From Sediminitomix flava (GTDB taxonomy: Bacteria > Bacteroidota > Bacteroidia > Cytophagales > Flammeovirgaceae), in the NCBI RefSeq assembly GCF_003149185.1, contig NZ_QGDO01000007.1, forward strand, positions 1 to 64,000: a DNA stretch of 64,000 bases. Reading direction: 5' to 3'. Position numbers and translations under genes: made by a program. Under the pieces are notes generated by a model that made no database searches, was not told the DNA's origin, and saw only the letters and a program-made list of their open reading frames with translations. The number at the start of each line of letters is the position of its first letter. Position 1 is the stretch's first letter. Of the stretch, positions 1-9,156 are shown piece after piece.

Positions 1-130
1 TAAACCTCCTTCTTGTTTGACTACTAAAGTAAAGGCTGACTACGTAAATGAATTACGGTCTACTACATTGGGCGACTTAAGTTGAGATACCTATATATAT
101 AAAAGTATTGATTCGAATTTTAATGGAATA

Positions 131-178
131 GAAAAAGAGGGTTGAATTAGGTTATTTACCTTGATTTAATCCTCTTTA
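131..178. other. Imperfect inverted repeat, weak hairpin
   Basis: An AAAGAGG arm and a CCTCTTT arm flank an imperfectly paired AT-rich interior. It could be a terminator for a gene to the left of the window or one end of a decayed element. Nothing else is recognisable in bases 1-200. Confidence 0.25.
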
Positions 179-215
179 ATTATGCTATTTTCTCTATAAT
201 TATAAATAATTCAAA

Positions 216-580
216 TAATTATTAAAGAAGATTACATACATATGTTTTAAGAAGTTGATGATTAAATCTTTCATGGTCGAGCTTCTATCCATGGCTTCAA
301 CTACTATGGTTTTTAAGGCTTCTTTGGATTTGTAGAGTTGATTTTTCAGTTCTACATTCTTAAGACGATTCTATATTTGTTCACTAGTATTAACTTCTGG
401 ATTATTAAGACAAGTTGTGAATCTCAAACTTGGAACTCGAAAAGCTAAAATGGTCAAAAAACTATGGACGTCTATACCGAAGAATTTAGAAGTAAAATAA
501 AGGTTTACTCAGATCATTATTCAGCTTATCAAAAGATATAACCCAAAGAGATTCATGAAACATGTGATCCCAAAAGAAAA
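216..580 (-). pseudogene. Decayed coding segment, family not recognised
   Basis: Read on the minus strand this gene-free stretch gives long protein-like runs broken by one nonsense codon and at least one frameshift. One run includes FFGIDVHSFLTILAFRVPSL. After an in-frame TAG the same frame continues NRLKNVELKNQLYKSKEAL and runs on for about 30 more residues. A neighbouring frame gives DHMFHESLWVISFDKLNND. This looks like a dead gene, possibly from another mobile element. It joins the IS3 remnant directly, but its sequence did not look like the IS3 OrfB product to me. No function is assigned. Confidence 0.4.
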
Positions 581-599
581 AAAATCATGTGGAACGATT

Positions 600-832
600 G
601 AATTGGTACTTGAGGTAAAGGGTAAGTAGATTAGTTTAAATGAGCTGAACTTTTTCTAAGAAACTCAAATGTAATTATTTAGCTATTAGATGTTTTATTG
701 GTAAATGCAATTTATTCCTTTGTACTAACTCTACTACTTGAGATGTTTTTTTCTCTGATTGAGTCGTTTTTTATCAAAAAACTAGACTTGTCTAATTATC
801 CTGATTAATTTACAAGTCTTGGTTAAGCTCAT
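600..832 (-). pseudogene. IS3-family OrfB (transposase) remnant, N-terminal part only
   Basis: An ATG at 830-832 directly follows the OrfA-like remnant and opens MSLTKTCKLIRIIRQV, which resembles the start of IS3-family OrfB. A TAG follows at once. Further fragments such as SQVVELVQRNKLHLPIKHL can be read in a shifted frame, and the signal fades near 600. The DDE catalytic region is not found, so this copy cannot transpose. The order OrfA then OrfB on the same strand is normal for IS3 elements. Confidence 0.5.
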
Positions 833-1250
833 TTATTTACTTTGCCTCTTTAAATTATTCGATTGTTAGGCTAAGGACTTTTTTCTAATAAGTATGTTAA
901 ATTTATCTTGATGAATATCAATCATCATATCGAAGAAGATCACTTTTTTATCCGTGTCATCTTATTGCGTCTCTTAGGGTGCTTTCTGTTTTTCTAGCTT
1001 TAGAACTTCTTGCTCAAGTGACTTCTCCAATTTCATATGAGCTTCATTTATCGAATTCAAGTTACCATATTATCGTAACCAAGTAAAAACAGCACACTTC
1101 CTTGAATGTTATATTTCCGTTTGGTTGTGTTAACCCCTATTAGGTCAGATTCAATTTCTTGTACCACTTGTAGTTTATAAGGGTCTCTGTATTTTCTTTG
1201 AGTTCGTGTCGTGTAACGTACTTATTTTCTTGATCTTTCCTTTTATAATG
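833..1250 (-). pseudogene. IS3-family OrfA (transposase helix-turn-helix subunit) remnant
   Basis: Minus-strand fragments join into a typical IS3 OrfA: KDQENKYVTRHELK, then in another frame YKLQVVQEIESDLIGV, then TWLR-stop-YGNLNSINEAH, then KLEKSLEQEVLKLEKQKA, and finally FNILIRKKSLA. These correspond to the HTH region and the leucine-zipper-like C-terminus of the family. At least three frameshifts and several nonsense codons interrupt it. About 20 bases with the look of an IS end lie near 1260-1286. The element is dead. Confidence 0.65.
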
Positions 1251-1298
1251 GTACTTATTGGGTAACGCTATTTTAGGACAAGATACAGTTTAAAATAA

Positions 1299-1333
1299 AA
1301 AAGTAACCCTCAATAATTATGAAGGTTACTTTT
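1299..1333 (-). terminator. Rho-independent terminator of the T9SS sortase gene
   Basis: Perfect 10-bp stem (1299-1308 with 1324-1333, AAAAGTAACC / GGTTACTTTT). On the minus strand it is followed by a T-rich run. It lies 26 bases beyond the sortase stop codon. Confidence 0.8.
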
Positions 1334-1358
1334 AGCAGTTTTAGGTTAGGAATATCTT

Positions 1359-4300
1359 CTATCGAAGTAAATACATTTTACCAATATTATTTTTGAATAG
1401 TTTGTCATCTGATTTAGTTTTAAATCCACTAAAACCATCACCCCAAATGACTCTGTAAAGGTATACTCCATTTGCAAGTTGATCTCCAAATTCGTCTTTC
1501 CCATCCCAAGCATAATCACTGATATTATCTCCAATACGAATTGGCCCTAACTCATCTTGAGTGATTTCTCTGACAATTTTCCCAGTCACTGTCATAATCT
1601 GTATTTTCATTTGAGTAGGAGCTTCAGAACCTGTTATTGTAAAAACAAATCTGACTTTATCAGAAAATGGATTAGGATAAGGATAAACTTGTGTAACCGT
1701 TTTTTCAGTATTTACTTCAAAAATAACAATATGTTCTTTTTCTTCTGGTCTAAGTGTATTGTCTGGATTTGTAATGCCATTTCCAGCTCTATCTTCAATG
1801 TTTTGGATCATAAGAGCATAAATACCAGTTTCTAAGTTTTGATCTGTTAGATCATATAAAACAGATAGCTCATCTTTTTCATTGCTATTATAGTCTGAGT
1901 AGCCAATAGAATTATCATCAAAAGTAAAGTCTTCTTTTAAAAATCCACTTGTGATATTTCCTAATTCTCCAGTATTAGCTCTGCCTAAGAATACCTTCAT
2001 ATTTTCTGGAACTTCTGTCATAGGCAGGTGCTCGTTATCATCTTTGATTAGAACATTTACAATGGCATTTGGAGACACAACTTCACCATTCATAATTCTT
2101 TTTCCATCAAAAAATACATCTGTATAAGGACTGTATGTATCTAGTTCTACTTCAAAGAAATAAGGTAAGCTATTGTTGATATACGTTTTTTCTAAAACAG
2201 TAGACTCATTATTGTCTGGATTCACTGTTACAGTCAATTCATTCAATTCTTTAAGTCCTTCAGTAGATCTTTCCCAAGCAAAAGTCGTAGAATCTCCTAC
2301 AGCAGGTGCTGCAATCTTTATTTCACTATCCAATTGGTTGTCAATACTAAATTGAACTAGGAGAGAATCAGAAGAAAAGCTTACATTTCCTGTATTATAA
2401 AAACTGAATTCGTTTGAAGCTATTTGTCCTTCTTTATAGCTTTCTTCAGATTTTGATACATAATTTAAAGATCCATCTGCAGCTTCATCAAATTCTACAT
2501 GCCATGAACGTAAATCTGATGGGGTACGATTAATACTATCTGTTGAAACCCATTTGAGTTGTAAATAAGGATATGTATCAGAGGGTATGTAACTTAAATC
2601 TAAATTATTAATATTGTTATTTAAAATAGTTTGTTGAATCAGTTCTGATGATCCGTCATTTTTAAAACCAAAGATATAGAGTTCATTAGAATCACTATTT
2701 TCTGCATCAATATTTACGATAGCTTGTTTCCAACCATTTGTATTTATAGCTGGTCCAATTATTTCAGATTCTAGTTCACCTTTATCAATGTTTAAGTTAA
2801 TCGTATATGTGTGTTCTATAGTTTGTTCTAATGGTGAAATATTTGAGTTCGTGTCAGCCTTGATTTCGAGAGCTTGAAAAGTAGAGTTAAACTCAAACTC
2901 TTTATTATTTTTGGCAAAAGCGATATAAGGTTCTCCTTTTTGTAATTGAGAAAAGCTATCTGAATCAATTCCTATCTGGTCAAGTGTATTTATATCATCT
3001 TGTCCAAGACTAGAAAAGTTTATGTTACCTTGGGCCAAAAATATAATATGATCGCCTAATTGTTTTGAGTATGCTGGAAAACCAGACTTTGGCCCGTCAA
3101 ATATTTTATTGAATTCAGTGGGAGCAAACGGTACTGATGCATATATATTTGCACCAAAGTCTGATCTATTAGCTTTTAAGCCACAGAAAACTCCTCGAAC
3201 AGACCAGTGTGTATTGGTTTGATACAATTCACCATTATCTTTATCTATGAAAATAGTTAAGAATCGATGATCTCTACAAGCACGATCTGGGCCACCATTT
3301 TCAAGGTAAGTTAGGCCGTCAATACTAAGCTCATATGAAGGTGAAGAAGAATTTACTCCAGATGATTTTACGTAAATTTCTTTTTCGTTAGGAAAGTACC
3401 ATTCTGGTGACAGCTGAGGAGAGATATTAATATTACTTCTCATTCTAAGAGCTGAGGTTGCAGTATTTTTAAACTGGTATTGAGAAAATTGTCCCCATCC
3501 ATTAGTTGAGTTATTTACCCATTGAAAATTTATTGTGTTTTCTAAAATATTATCTCCATCTTTATATTCAACTTTTAGATAATAGACTTGTTCTTGAAAA
3601 TTAAAATCATCTCTAGATATAGATAAACTTGCATACGTTCCTCCTGTTATTTGTTCAGTTAAAAGTGGAGTATCAAAGTTGTATGAATCATCTAAAGTAA
3701 ATGTGTACTCAACATTTGAAGCCCCAAGATAACCTACATTTTGGATTAAAATATTGAGATTGTCTTGATCGGTTACTTGATGGTTGAATGGTGAGATAAA
3801 AATAGGTTGACCATCAGGAATAAATATGTTAGAACTAATAGTATTATTTAAAACTGATTGTTCGTCTATATTTCCTAAGTAATTCAGATTTAAAGTAAAA
3901 TTATTAACTCCACTTCCTTTGGTCTTATCCTCATTGGTATTTGATACATAAATATTCAGAGTACTACTATGATTTAATGAATCTGTATTTGTATCTAGGT
4001 AAAAGTTATTGCTTCCTAGCTCACCAAAATATTCAGTGATACTATTGTCTGGAAATTTACGTACTAATTGTATATCGAGTTCTTGATTGTCATAAGTGAA
4101 ACCTAAATTTTGTATAGGTACTTTTAATATAAAGGCATCATCTGAAGCACTAACTTCACTAACAGATGATAAAGATTCAATCTCTAATTGATCAGTAACA
4201 GCAAAATCAGCTAGTACTTCATTTGTGTTAAAAAGTTTAACAGCTGGATCCCCGTTTAAAATATATTGTTGTAGGTGAGCTTTAAATGCAAGAGTTGAAG

Positions 4301-6521
4301 AACTATATTTCTGTTTGGTCATTTCAACCAATATTTTCCCTATTGGTTTATTTATGAAACCTTTGTTATTAAACTGATAATCATAAAGAAGATTCATATA
4401 ATCTTCAAGATTATTCAAAGTACCTGTTGAAGCCATTCCTAGAAATATGATAGATCCTTTTTGAGGAGTAAAGGTCCAATCTTCAGCCCAACTATGGTAT
4501 GCTGTAGAATTTAAACGGTCTTTAGTGAAAACGTTTCCTGCATTACATCCGTTAACAAAAACCAATGGGTATTTCGATCTGTTATTGAATCCATATTTGT
4601 CTTGAGATACATATCCAATATCCATATCAAGAAAACTAGCACTGGAATGTCCTAGATAAGAAATCATTGATCGTCCTTCATTAACTTGTTCAGAGATATT
4701 GACATATGAAATGAAATCCTCAAAAGTCTCTCTGGTTTTGTCATCTACATTTCCTCCCAAATATGCTGAAGTTGCCTTAGTTTTTAATTGATTCATTATT
4801 CTATCCATTAAAAATGCATCTTGAGTAGAAGAACCACCTCTTACATGAAGAACATTTTTCTTCCAAATCTGTGACATTGCGAGGAACTCATGCTCTTTCA
4901 CCTTATTGAAGTAATCAGCTAGTTGCTGAGCTGTCCAACAAGATATTCGTCCTACCCCTATAAGAGGAGTGCCATCTTCATTGGTTTTTGAGCCCAAAAG
5001 GTTGTCTGAAGAGTTTGTTCCATATGTAGGAACTAATGATTGGTACTTTGTATTTTTTAAGCTGTATTGTTTATTGTAGTAGTCAGATGCAACCTCAAGT
5101 CCCTGTCCAATTAGAAACAAATACTTATCATGATCTTCTTCATACATAAAGTTGACATAGTTTCTTATCGCTAAAGGAGTGATTTCACCATAAGAAAAAA
5201 GGTCATATATTTCTTCAATACTTTTAGATTCAACATTATATCCACCACCTTGAGCGCTTTCTCTATAACTCTTGTAAGCATCAATCACATCTGAGTAACC
5301 TGCAGCACTGCCTTTTAAGCTTTCATGGTAAATCATCAAGTAATCAAACCTTGTAGGATCTGTATTGATATTCCAATTTGTAGCTTTAATGGAAAACAGG
5401 TTTTTATACTCTGAACTAAGGTAAACCTTAGGATTTGTAGTGCTTGATTGCCAAGTTAATAGGTTTGCATTTTCTTGTTGTATAGATTTTATATTATAGA
5501 TATCACTGATATCCCATGCTGTGAAATCTGAATTCAGATCACTGATTTCTACGATATTATTTTGGTCATCTGATTGAGTAGAAAAATGAAGTGAATTGTT
5601 ACCACTAATGCTATTTGCACTGTTATACTCAATTTGGAAATAAGAAAGTGCAACAGCATTTAGAGTTGCTTCAAGTCTAAAAATAAAAGATCCATCCGTA
5701 TTTATGAGGTCGCTGTTCAGTTCATATTCATGCTGAGTGAGAGTGACATCATATTCTCTTTTACTATCGAGAAGAGTGAGTGAACTAGCATCCTTACCTA
5801 CGTAAATATTATACTCACCTGATGCATCAGTATCTACTGTAACAATGTTAGTTTCTAGTTTTACCTCAGAATTAGGGATGTAGTTTTCGAGTTGAATTGT
5901 ATAATCACGATGAGTTTCTCTAATTCCATTATTTACGAAACCTGCACCTCTTTTAAATGAACTAGCGTATACATTACTATTTGCAATAATACGCTCACCT
6001 TTGAAATAGACATTTCTATAACTGATATTTTCAGCTCTCTTAACTGTATTCTGAACAGGAGTACCGGCGGTTGCCTTAGGAGCATCTTCTATTCTTTTAC
6101 CTAAAATACCAGCATTATTGAATGTGAAAAAGTAAAATGATGAATGTGAATATAAACTTTCGTAAGGGTTCATTCGATTATCCTTACCTTGGTATAATTC
6201 ATCATCTAGAGCTCCATCATTTTTTACCCCGTAAAACTCAAAGTAATCTTCAGATTCAAACCTGTCATTCCCATTTTGGTCGTACACAAAAATCGCTAAT
6301 TCTTGACCTCTGTGATATACCTGTAATTCTGAAAGTTTTAAGCTTGAAAGTCCTAGTACTAAGTTGGAAACATCATCATATGACACTCGATAGCGTCCTG
6401 TTTCTCTAACTTCCATTTTATAATAAAAACTACTTCCAATCCAGTCAAAATTATTTTGAGCAACTACTGGGGTTGAAAGTAAAGATATTATTAGAAAAAT
6501 AAATGCCTTAATATATTTCAT
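1359..6521 (-). CDS. porU2: Type IX secretion sortase-like C25 cysteine peptidase, PorU2 type
   Basis: A 1720-residue exported protein. The chosen ATG at 6521 starts a clear signal peptide (MKYIKAFIFLIISLL..., ending VVAQ). The frame stays open to a TTG at 6560, which I reject. A gingipain/PorU-like peptidase C25 domain carries the catalytic pair: His in YLGHSS (about residue 625) and Cys in NGCNAG (about residue 659). Several beta-rich, CARDB/Ig-like stretches follow. The C-terminus resembles the T9SS sorting or FlgD-like fold (YPYPNPF, then WDGKDEFG and NGVYLYRV). PorU removes sorting domains from T9SS cargo and attaches the cargo to the cell surface. This protein is much longer than P. gingivalis PorU (about 1160 aa), which fits the PorU2 subgroup. 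It overlaps the porV-like gene by 14 bp, so the two are co-transcribed. Confidence 0.85.
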   Translation of the reverse strand: MKYIKAFIFLIISLLSTPVVAQNNFDWIGSSFYYKMEVRETGRYRVSYDDVSNLVLGLSSLKLSELQVYHRGQELAIFVYDQNGNDRFESEDYFEFYGVKNDGALDDELYQGKDNRMNPYESLYSHSSFYFFTFNNAGILGKRIEDAPKATAGTPVQNTVKRAENISYRNVYFKGERIIANSNVYASSFKRGAGFVNNGIRETHRDYTIQLENYIPNSEVKLETNIVTVDTDASGEYNIYVGKDASSLTLLDSKREYDVTLTQHEYELNSDLINTDGSFIFRLEATLNAVALSYFQIEYNSANSISGNNSLHFSTQSDDQNNIVEISDLNSDFTAWDISDIYNIKSIQQENANLLTWQSSTTNPKVYLSSEYKNLFSIKATNWNINTDPTRFDYLMIYHESLKGSAAGYSDVIDAYKSYRESAQGGGYNVESKSIEEIYDLFSYGEITPLAIRNYVNFMYEEDHDKYLFLIGQGLEVASDYYNKQYSLKNTKYQSLVPTYGTNSSDNLLGSKTNEDGTPLIGVGRISCWTAQQLADYFNKVKEHEFLAMSQIWKKNVLHVRGGSSTQDAFLMDRIMNQLKTKATSAYLGGNVDDKTRETFEDFISYVNISEQVNEGRSMISYLGHSSASFLDMDIGYVSQDKYGFNNRSKYPLVFVNGCNAGNVFTKDRLNSTAYHSWAEDWTFTPQKGSIIFLGMASTGTLNNLEDYMNLLYDYQFNNKGFINKPIGKILVEMTKQKYSSSTLAFKAHLQQYILNGDPAVKLFNTNEVLADFAVTDQLEIESLSSVSEVSASDDAFILKVPIQNLGFTYDNQELDIQLVRKFPDNSITEYFGELGSNNFYLDTNTDSLNHSSTLNIYVSNTNEDKTKGSGVNNFTLNLNYLGNIDEQSVLNNTISSNIFIPDGQPIFISPFNHQVTDQDNLNILIQNVGYLGASNVEYTFTLDDSYNFDTPLLTEQITGGTYASLSISRDDFNFQEQVYYLKVEYKDGDNILENTINFQWVNNSTNGWGQFSQYQFKNTATSALRMRSNINISPQLSPEWYFPNEKEIYVKSSGVNSSSPSYELSIDGLTYLENGGPDRACRDHRFLTIFIDKDNGELYQTNTHWSVRGVFCGLKANRSDFGANIYASVPFAPTEFNKIFDGPKSGFPAYSKQLGDHIIFLAQGNINFSSLGQDDINTLDQIGIDSDSFSQLQKGEPYIAFAKNNKEFEFNSTFQALEIKADTNSNISPLEQTIEHTYTINLNIDKGELESEIIGPAINTNGWKQAIVNIDAENSDSNELYIFGFKNDGSSELIQQTILNNNINNLDLSYIPSDTYPYLQLKWVSTDSINRTPSDLRSWHVEFDEAADGSLNYVSKSEESYKEGQIASNEFSFYNTGNVSFSSDSLLVQFSIDNQLDSEIKIAAPAVGDSTTFAWERSTEGLKELNELTVTVNPDNNESTVLEKTYINNSLPYFFEVELDTYSPYTDVFFDGKRIMNGEVVSPNAIVNVLIKDDNEHLPMTEVPENMKVFLGRANTGELGNITSGFLKEDFTFDDNSIGYSDYNSNEKDELSVLYDLTDQNLETGIYALMIQNIEDRAGNGITNPDNTLRPEEKEHIVIFEVNTEKTVTQVYPYPNPFSDKVRFVFTITGSEAPTQMKIQIMTVTGKIVREITQDELGPIRIGDNISDYAWDGKDEFGDQLANGVYLYRVIWGDGFSGFKTKSDDKLFKNNIGKMYLLR

Positions 6522-7677
6522 GGGATTTGTATCTAGGTTGATAAGATTTAGATCTCTCAAGGTTTACTTTTAAAGAAAAAATATGTGAATAGCCAACAGA
6601 TGATACTTCACCAATGTTAGTGAAAGCATAATCTATATTCCATCGGTCAAATGAGAAACCAATGCCAAAATTAGGTTGCATTTCCCATGATAAAGAACCA
6701 TCAAAATCTTTAACTTGTTGGAAGTTTCCGATTCCTCCTCTTAAGAATATTGTATTTAAATAATGTAATTCCATACCGAAGTGTGGAGCCACACTGACTA
6801 ACTCAGTACTAATTGGTGTATTTCTCTGCCCATCAAAAGTACCGTCTAATCCCAATGACATTAAAACGCCTAAAATGTCTTTTTGAGAAGACTCGGCATC
6901 TAAATGCTTAACTTTATTACGTTGTTTGTAAATAGAGAGATAACGACCAATACCAATTTGTAACTGAGGAACAGCGACTTCTATAGAGTTACTAGCCAAT
7001 TCACTACCAGTTTCAATGGCTGTTTCTTCCAATGCATCTTGGTTTATACTCCAAGCATTGAAGGTTCCAACGGCATCTTTTAAAGTCGCCCCAAATAGCC
7101 AATCATTCCATTTGGTTTGAACACCAAAGTCTAATCCAAAACCCCAAGAAGAAGCAAAATAACCTGCTGTTCGGTGTATGACTTTTAGGTTTCCTCCAAG
7201 TCTGAAGTCATCTAGTAAAGGTAATCTTCTGGCATAAGAAAATAAGAAGGCATAATCTGCAGATGAAAAAGACTCAACATTGTCATAGTTCAATTGCCCA
7301 TCAGCATCAAACAAGTATCTAGTATCTGGAATTCCATCTACTCCAAATCGGATAGCAGTGAAGCCTATCGCACTTACTGCATCTATTTTGCTTGCAAATC
7401 CAACATAGTTATAGTTGGAAGTTCCAGCAAAGTAAGAGGCATACATACCAGCTATTTCATACTTGCTTTGTACACCTAAAAGTCCTGCAGGATTCCAGTA
7501 ACTTGATGTTTCGTCATTAACATTTTCGACCATCGAGCCTGACATGGCTAATCCTCTAGCTCCAACTCCTATATTTAAGAATTCATTTACATATTTGGGG
7601 GCAGTTACTTGCCCAAGAGCAGAAGAATGGACTAAAATTAGAATAAATAAAAGTGAGATTAATTTCTTTATGATCAT
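6508..7677 (-). CDS. porV2: Type IX secretion outer-membrane barrel protein, PorV/PorV2 family
   Basis: 389 residues with a signal peptide (MIIKKLISLLFILILV..., cleavage near SALGQ). It then shows the conserved FadL-like/PorV opening FLNIGVGARGLAMSG, followed by DETSSYWNPAGL, and continues as alternating amphipathic strands of an outer-membrane barrel. PorV shuttles T9SS cargo from the translocon to the PorU sortase. The gene lies directly upstream of and overlapping the C25 sortase gene, so the two products probably form one attachment complex. I call it PorV2 type from its partner and its N-terminal motif. A canonical PorV cannot be excluded without a tree. Confidence 0.8.
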   Translation of the reverse strand: MIIKKLISLLFILILVHSSALGQVTAPKYVNEFLNIGVGARGLAMSGSMVENVNDETSSYWNPAGLLGVQSKYEIAGMYASYFAGTSNYNYVGFASKIDAVSAIGFTAIRFGVDGIPDTRYLFDADGQLNYDNVESFSSADYAFLFSYARRLPLLDDFRLGGNLKVIHRTAGYFASSWGFGLDFGVQTKWNDWLFGATLKDAVGTFNAWSINQDALEETAIETGSELASNSIEVAVPQLQIGIGRYLSIYKQRNKVKHLDAESSQKDILGVLMSLGLDGTFDGQRNTPISTELVSVAPHFGMELHYLNTIFLRGGIGNFQQVKDFDGSLSWEMQPNFGIGFSFDRWNIDYAFTNIGEVSSVGYSHIFSLKVNLERSKSYQPRYKSHEIY

Positions 7678-7832
7678 CAGGTTTTAGGTTTCGCTAGTTG
7701 ATCTGTGCAAATTTGTTATGATGAAAACGTTCATATTTGTAAAATTCGCATAAAATAAATGCAATTAAACGTGAATATAAACAGTTCTTTTTATTTAATT
7801 TCATTTTTCAATTGATCCTAAAGAGAAATTTC

Positions 7833-8327
7833 ATGAAAAACCTATATTTAATTCGTCATGCAAAATCATCTTGGAAAGATCCATCGTTAGATGATTACGA
7901 TCGCCCACTCAATAAAAGAGGGAAACTTGCAGCCTCTAAAATGGGAAGTTGGATGAATCAAAATCAATATTTTCCAGACCTAATTCTTACATCAAAAGCG
8001 ATTAGAGCAAAAAGAACCGCTAGATTGATTGCCGATGAATTAAAGTTGGATTTTTTGAATATTATAGAAGACCATTCATTGTATGATTGTCCCCAAGACC
8101 ATATCATGAAATATCTTCAAAAGTTAGATGATCGATATGATTCTGTTTATTTAGTTTTTCATAATCCTTCAATCACAAAATTAGCAAATGACTTTATTCA
8201 AGATTTTTACTTTGATAATATCGTGACGTCTGGTATTGTTGGATTAAAGTTTTCTATGGATTCCTGGTCAGACATTTCTAAAACTCAAGCAGATTTACTT
8301 TTTTATCAATTCCCCAAAAATTTTTAA
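7833..8327 (+). CDS. SixA-like histidine phosphatase
   Basis: 164 residues. The ATG at 7833 places the catalytic motif at the very N-terminus (KNLYLIRHAKSSW, His9 as the phospho-acceptor). The second catalytic His lies in VFHNPS. Short members of the histidine phosphatase superfamily like SixA remove phosphate from His-phosphorylated phosphotransfer proteins or from small molecules. An upstream in-frame TTG at 7812 would add seven residues before the conserved strand and is less likely. The stop codon touches the ATG of the next gene, so the two are translated together. Confidence 0.8.
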   Translation: MKNLYLIRHAKSSWKDPSLDDYDRPLNKRGKLAASKMGSWMNQNQYFPDLILTSKAIRAKRTARLIADELKLDFLNIIEDHSLYDCPQDHIMKYLQKLDDRYDSVYLVFHNPSITKLANDFIQDFYFDNIVTSGIVGLKFSMDSWSDISKTQADLLFYQFPKNF

Positions 8328-9101
8328 ATGTTATACTTTGCCTCCAAGGTCGCTTACATTGTCGTAATGCCTATATTTTGGGTGTTATTTTTATTAGCGT
8401 TAGCTCTATTCAAAAAAAAATATCGAGCATTATTCTTATTCTTAGGAATTGCACTTTTATTGCTTTTCTCTAACCCTGTTTTTGTAAACCATTTTATGTT
8501 GAAATGGGAGGTTCCTCCAACTCCTTTAACTGAGTTAGAAGATAAAAAATATGATGTAGGAATAGTATTAAGTGGTGTTACAAATAATACAAAATTACCT
8601 AGAGATAGAACTTATTTAAGGCATGGTGGTGATCGAGTCATGCATGCGGTCATGCTTTATAAGATGAAGAAAATCAAGAATATTATCATTACAGGTTCTT
8701 ATACAAAAGTATCAGGAGAAAAGTTGGGAGAATCTGAAGCAATGAAGAATCTGATGCTTTTATCTGGAGTAAAAGAGAAAGATATAATTATTGAGCAATC
8801 TTCAAGAAATACTTACGAAAGTGCAATTCAGACTAAGGAATTATTAAAGGGCCAATTTCCTGAAAAGCAATATCTATTAATTACTTCTGCTTTTCACATG
8901 AGAAGATCTCTTGCCTGTTATGAAAAACAAGGGATTAAGGTTGATGGTTTTAGTACTGATTTTTACACTTCAGATGCAGAATCTGATTGGTCAGATTGGA
9001 TAGGAGGAATGTTACCCTCAGAACATAGTTTCTTTGTTTTTAGTAAGCTAGTTCATGAGGTTTTCGGTTTCTACGTCTATAAAGCACTAGGTAGGTGCTA
9101 G
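8328..9101 (+). CDS. YdcF/ElyC-family (DUF218) membrane protein
   Basis: 257 residues. Two N-terminal membrane helices (about residues 5-25 and 32-50) precede a DUF218 domain: YDVGIVLSGV, ITGSYTKVSGEKLGESEAM, an NTYESA motif, and LLITSAFHMRRS. This is the SanA/YdcF/ElyC group. The E. coli members are linked to envelope integrity and undecaprenyl-phosphate metabolism, and the exact reaction is not established. There is no gap to the SixA-like gene, so the two form a two-gene operon ending at the hairpin after 9120. Confidence 0.8.
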   Translation: MLYFASKVAYIVVMPIFWVLFLLALALFKKKYRALFLFLGIALLLLFSNPVFVNHFMLKWEVPPTPLTELEDKKYDVGIVLSGVTNNTKLPRDRTYLRHGGDRVMHAVMLYKMKKIKNIIITGSYTKVSGEKLGESEAMKNLMLLSGVKEKDIIIEQSSRNTYESAIQTKELLKGQFPEKQYLLITSAFHMRRSLACYEKQGIKVDGFSTDFYTSDAESDWSDWIGGMLPSEHSFFVFSKLVHEVFGFYVYKALGRC

Positions 9102-9121
9102 TTTGATTCCTTAAAATATTT

Positions 9122-9156
9122 CAAAAAAGGCTTTCTGTTAGTAGGAAGCCTTTTTT
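9122..9156. terminator. Bidirectional terminator that encodes a gene end
   Basis: Stem CAAAAAAGGCTTTC / GGAAGCCTTTTTTG with a short loop and T-runs on both strands. It serves the YdcF-like gene (+). For the convergent minus-strand gene, which stops at 9138-9140, the hairpin also encodes the final residues KKASY. Confidence 0.8.

Noticed and set aside
1-1300. Intact mobile element or tRNA
   Set aside because: All transposase-like frames are broken, and no cloverleaf was seen.
6522-6560. Sortase starting at a TTG before its signal peptide
   Set aside because: It would bury the signal peptide 13 residues inside the protein; the ATG at 6521 fits better.
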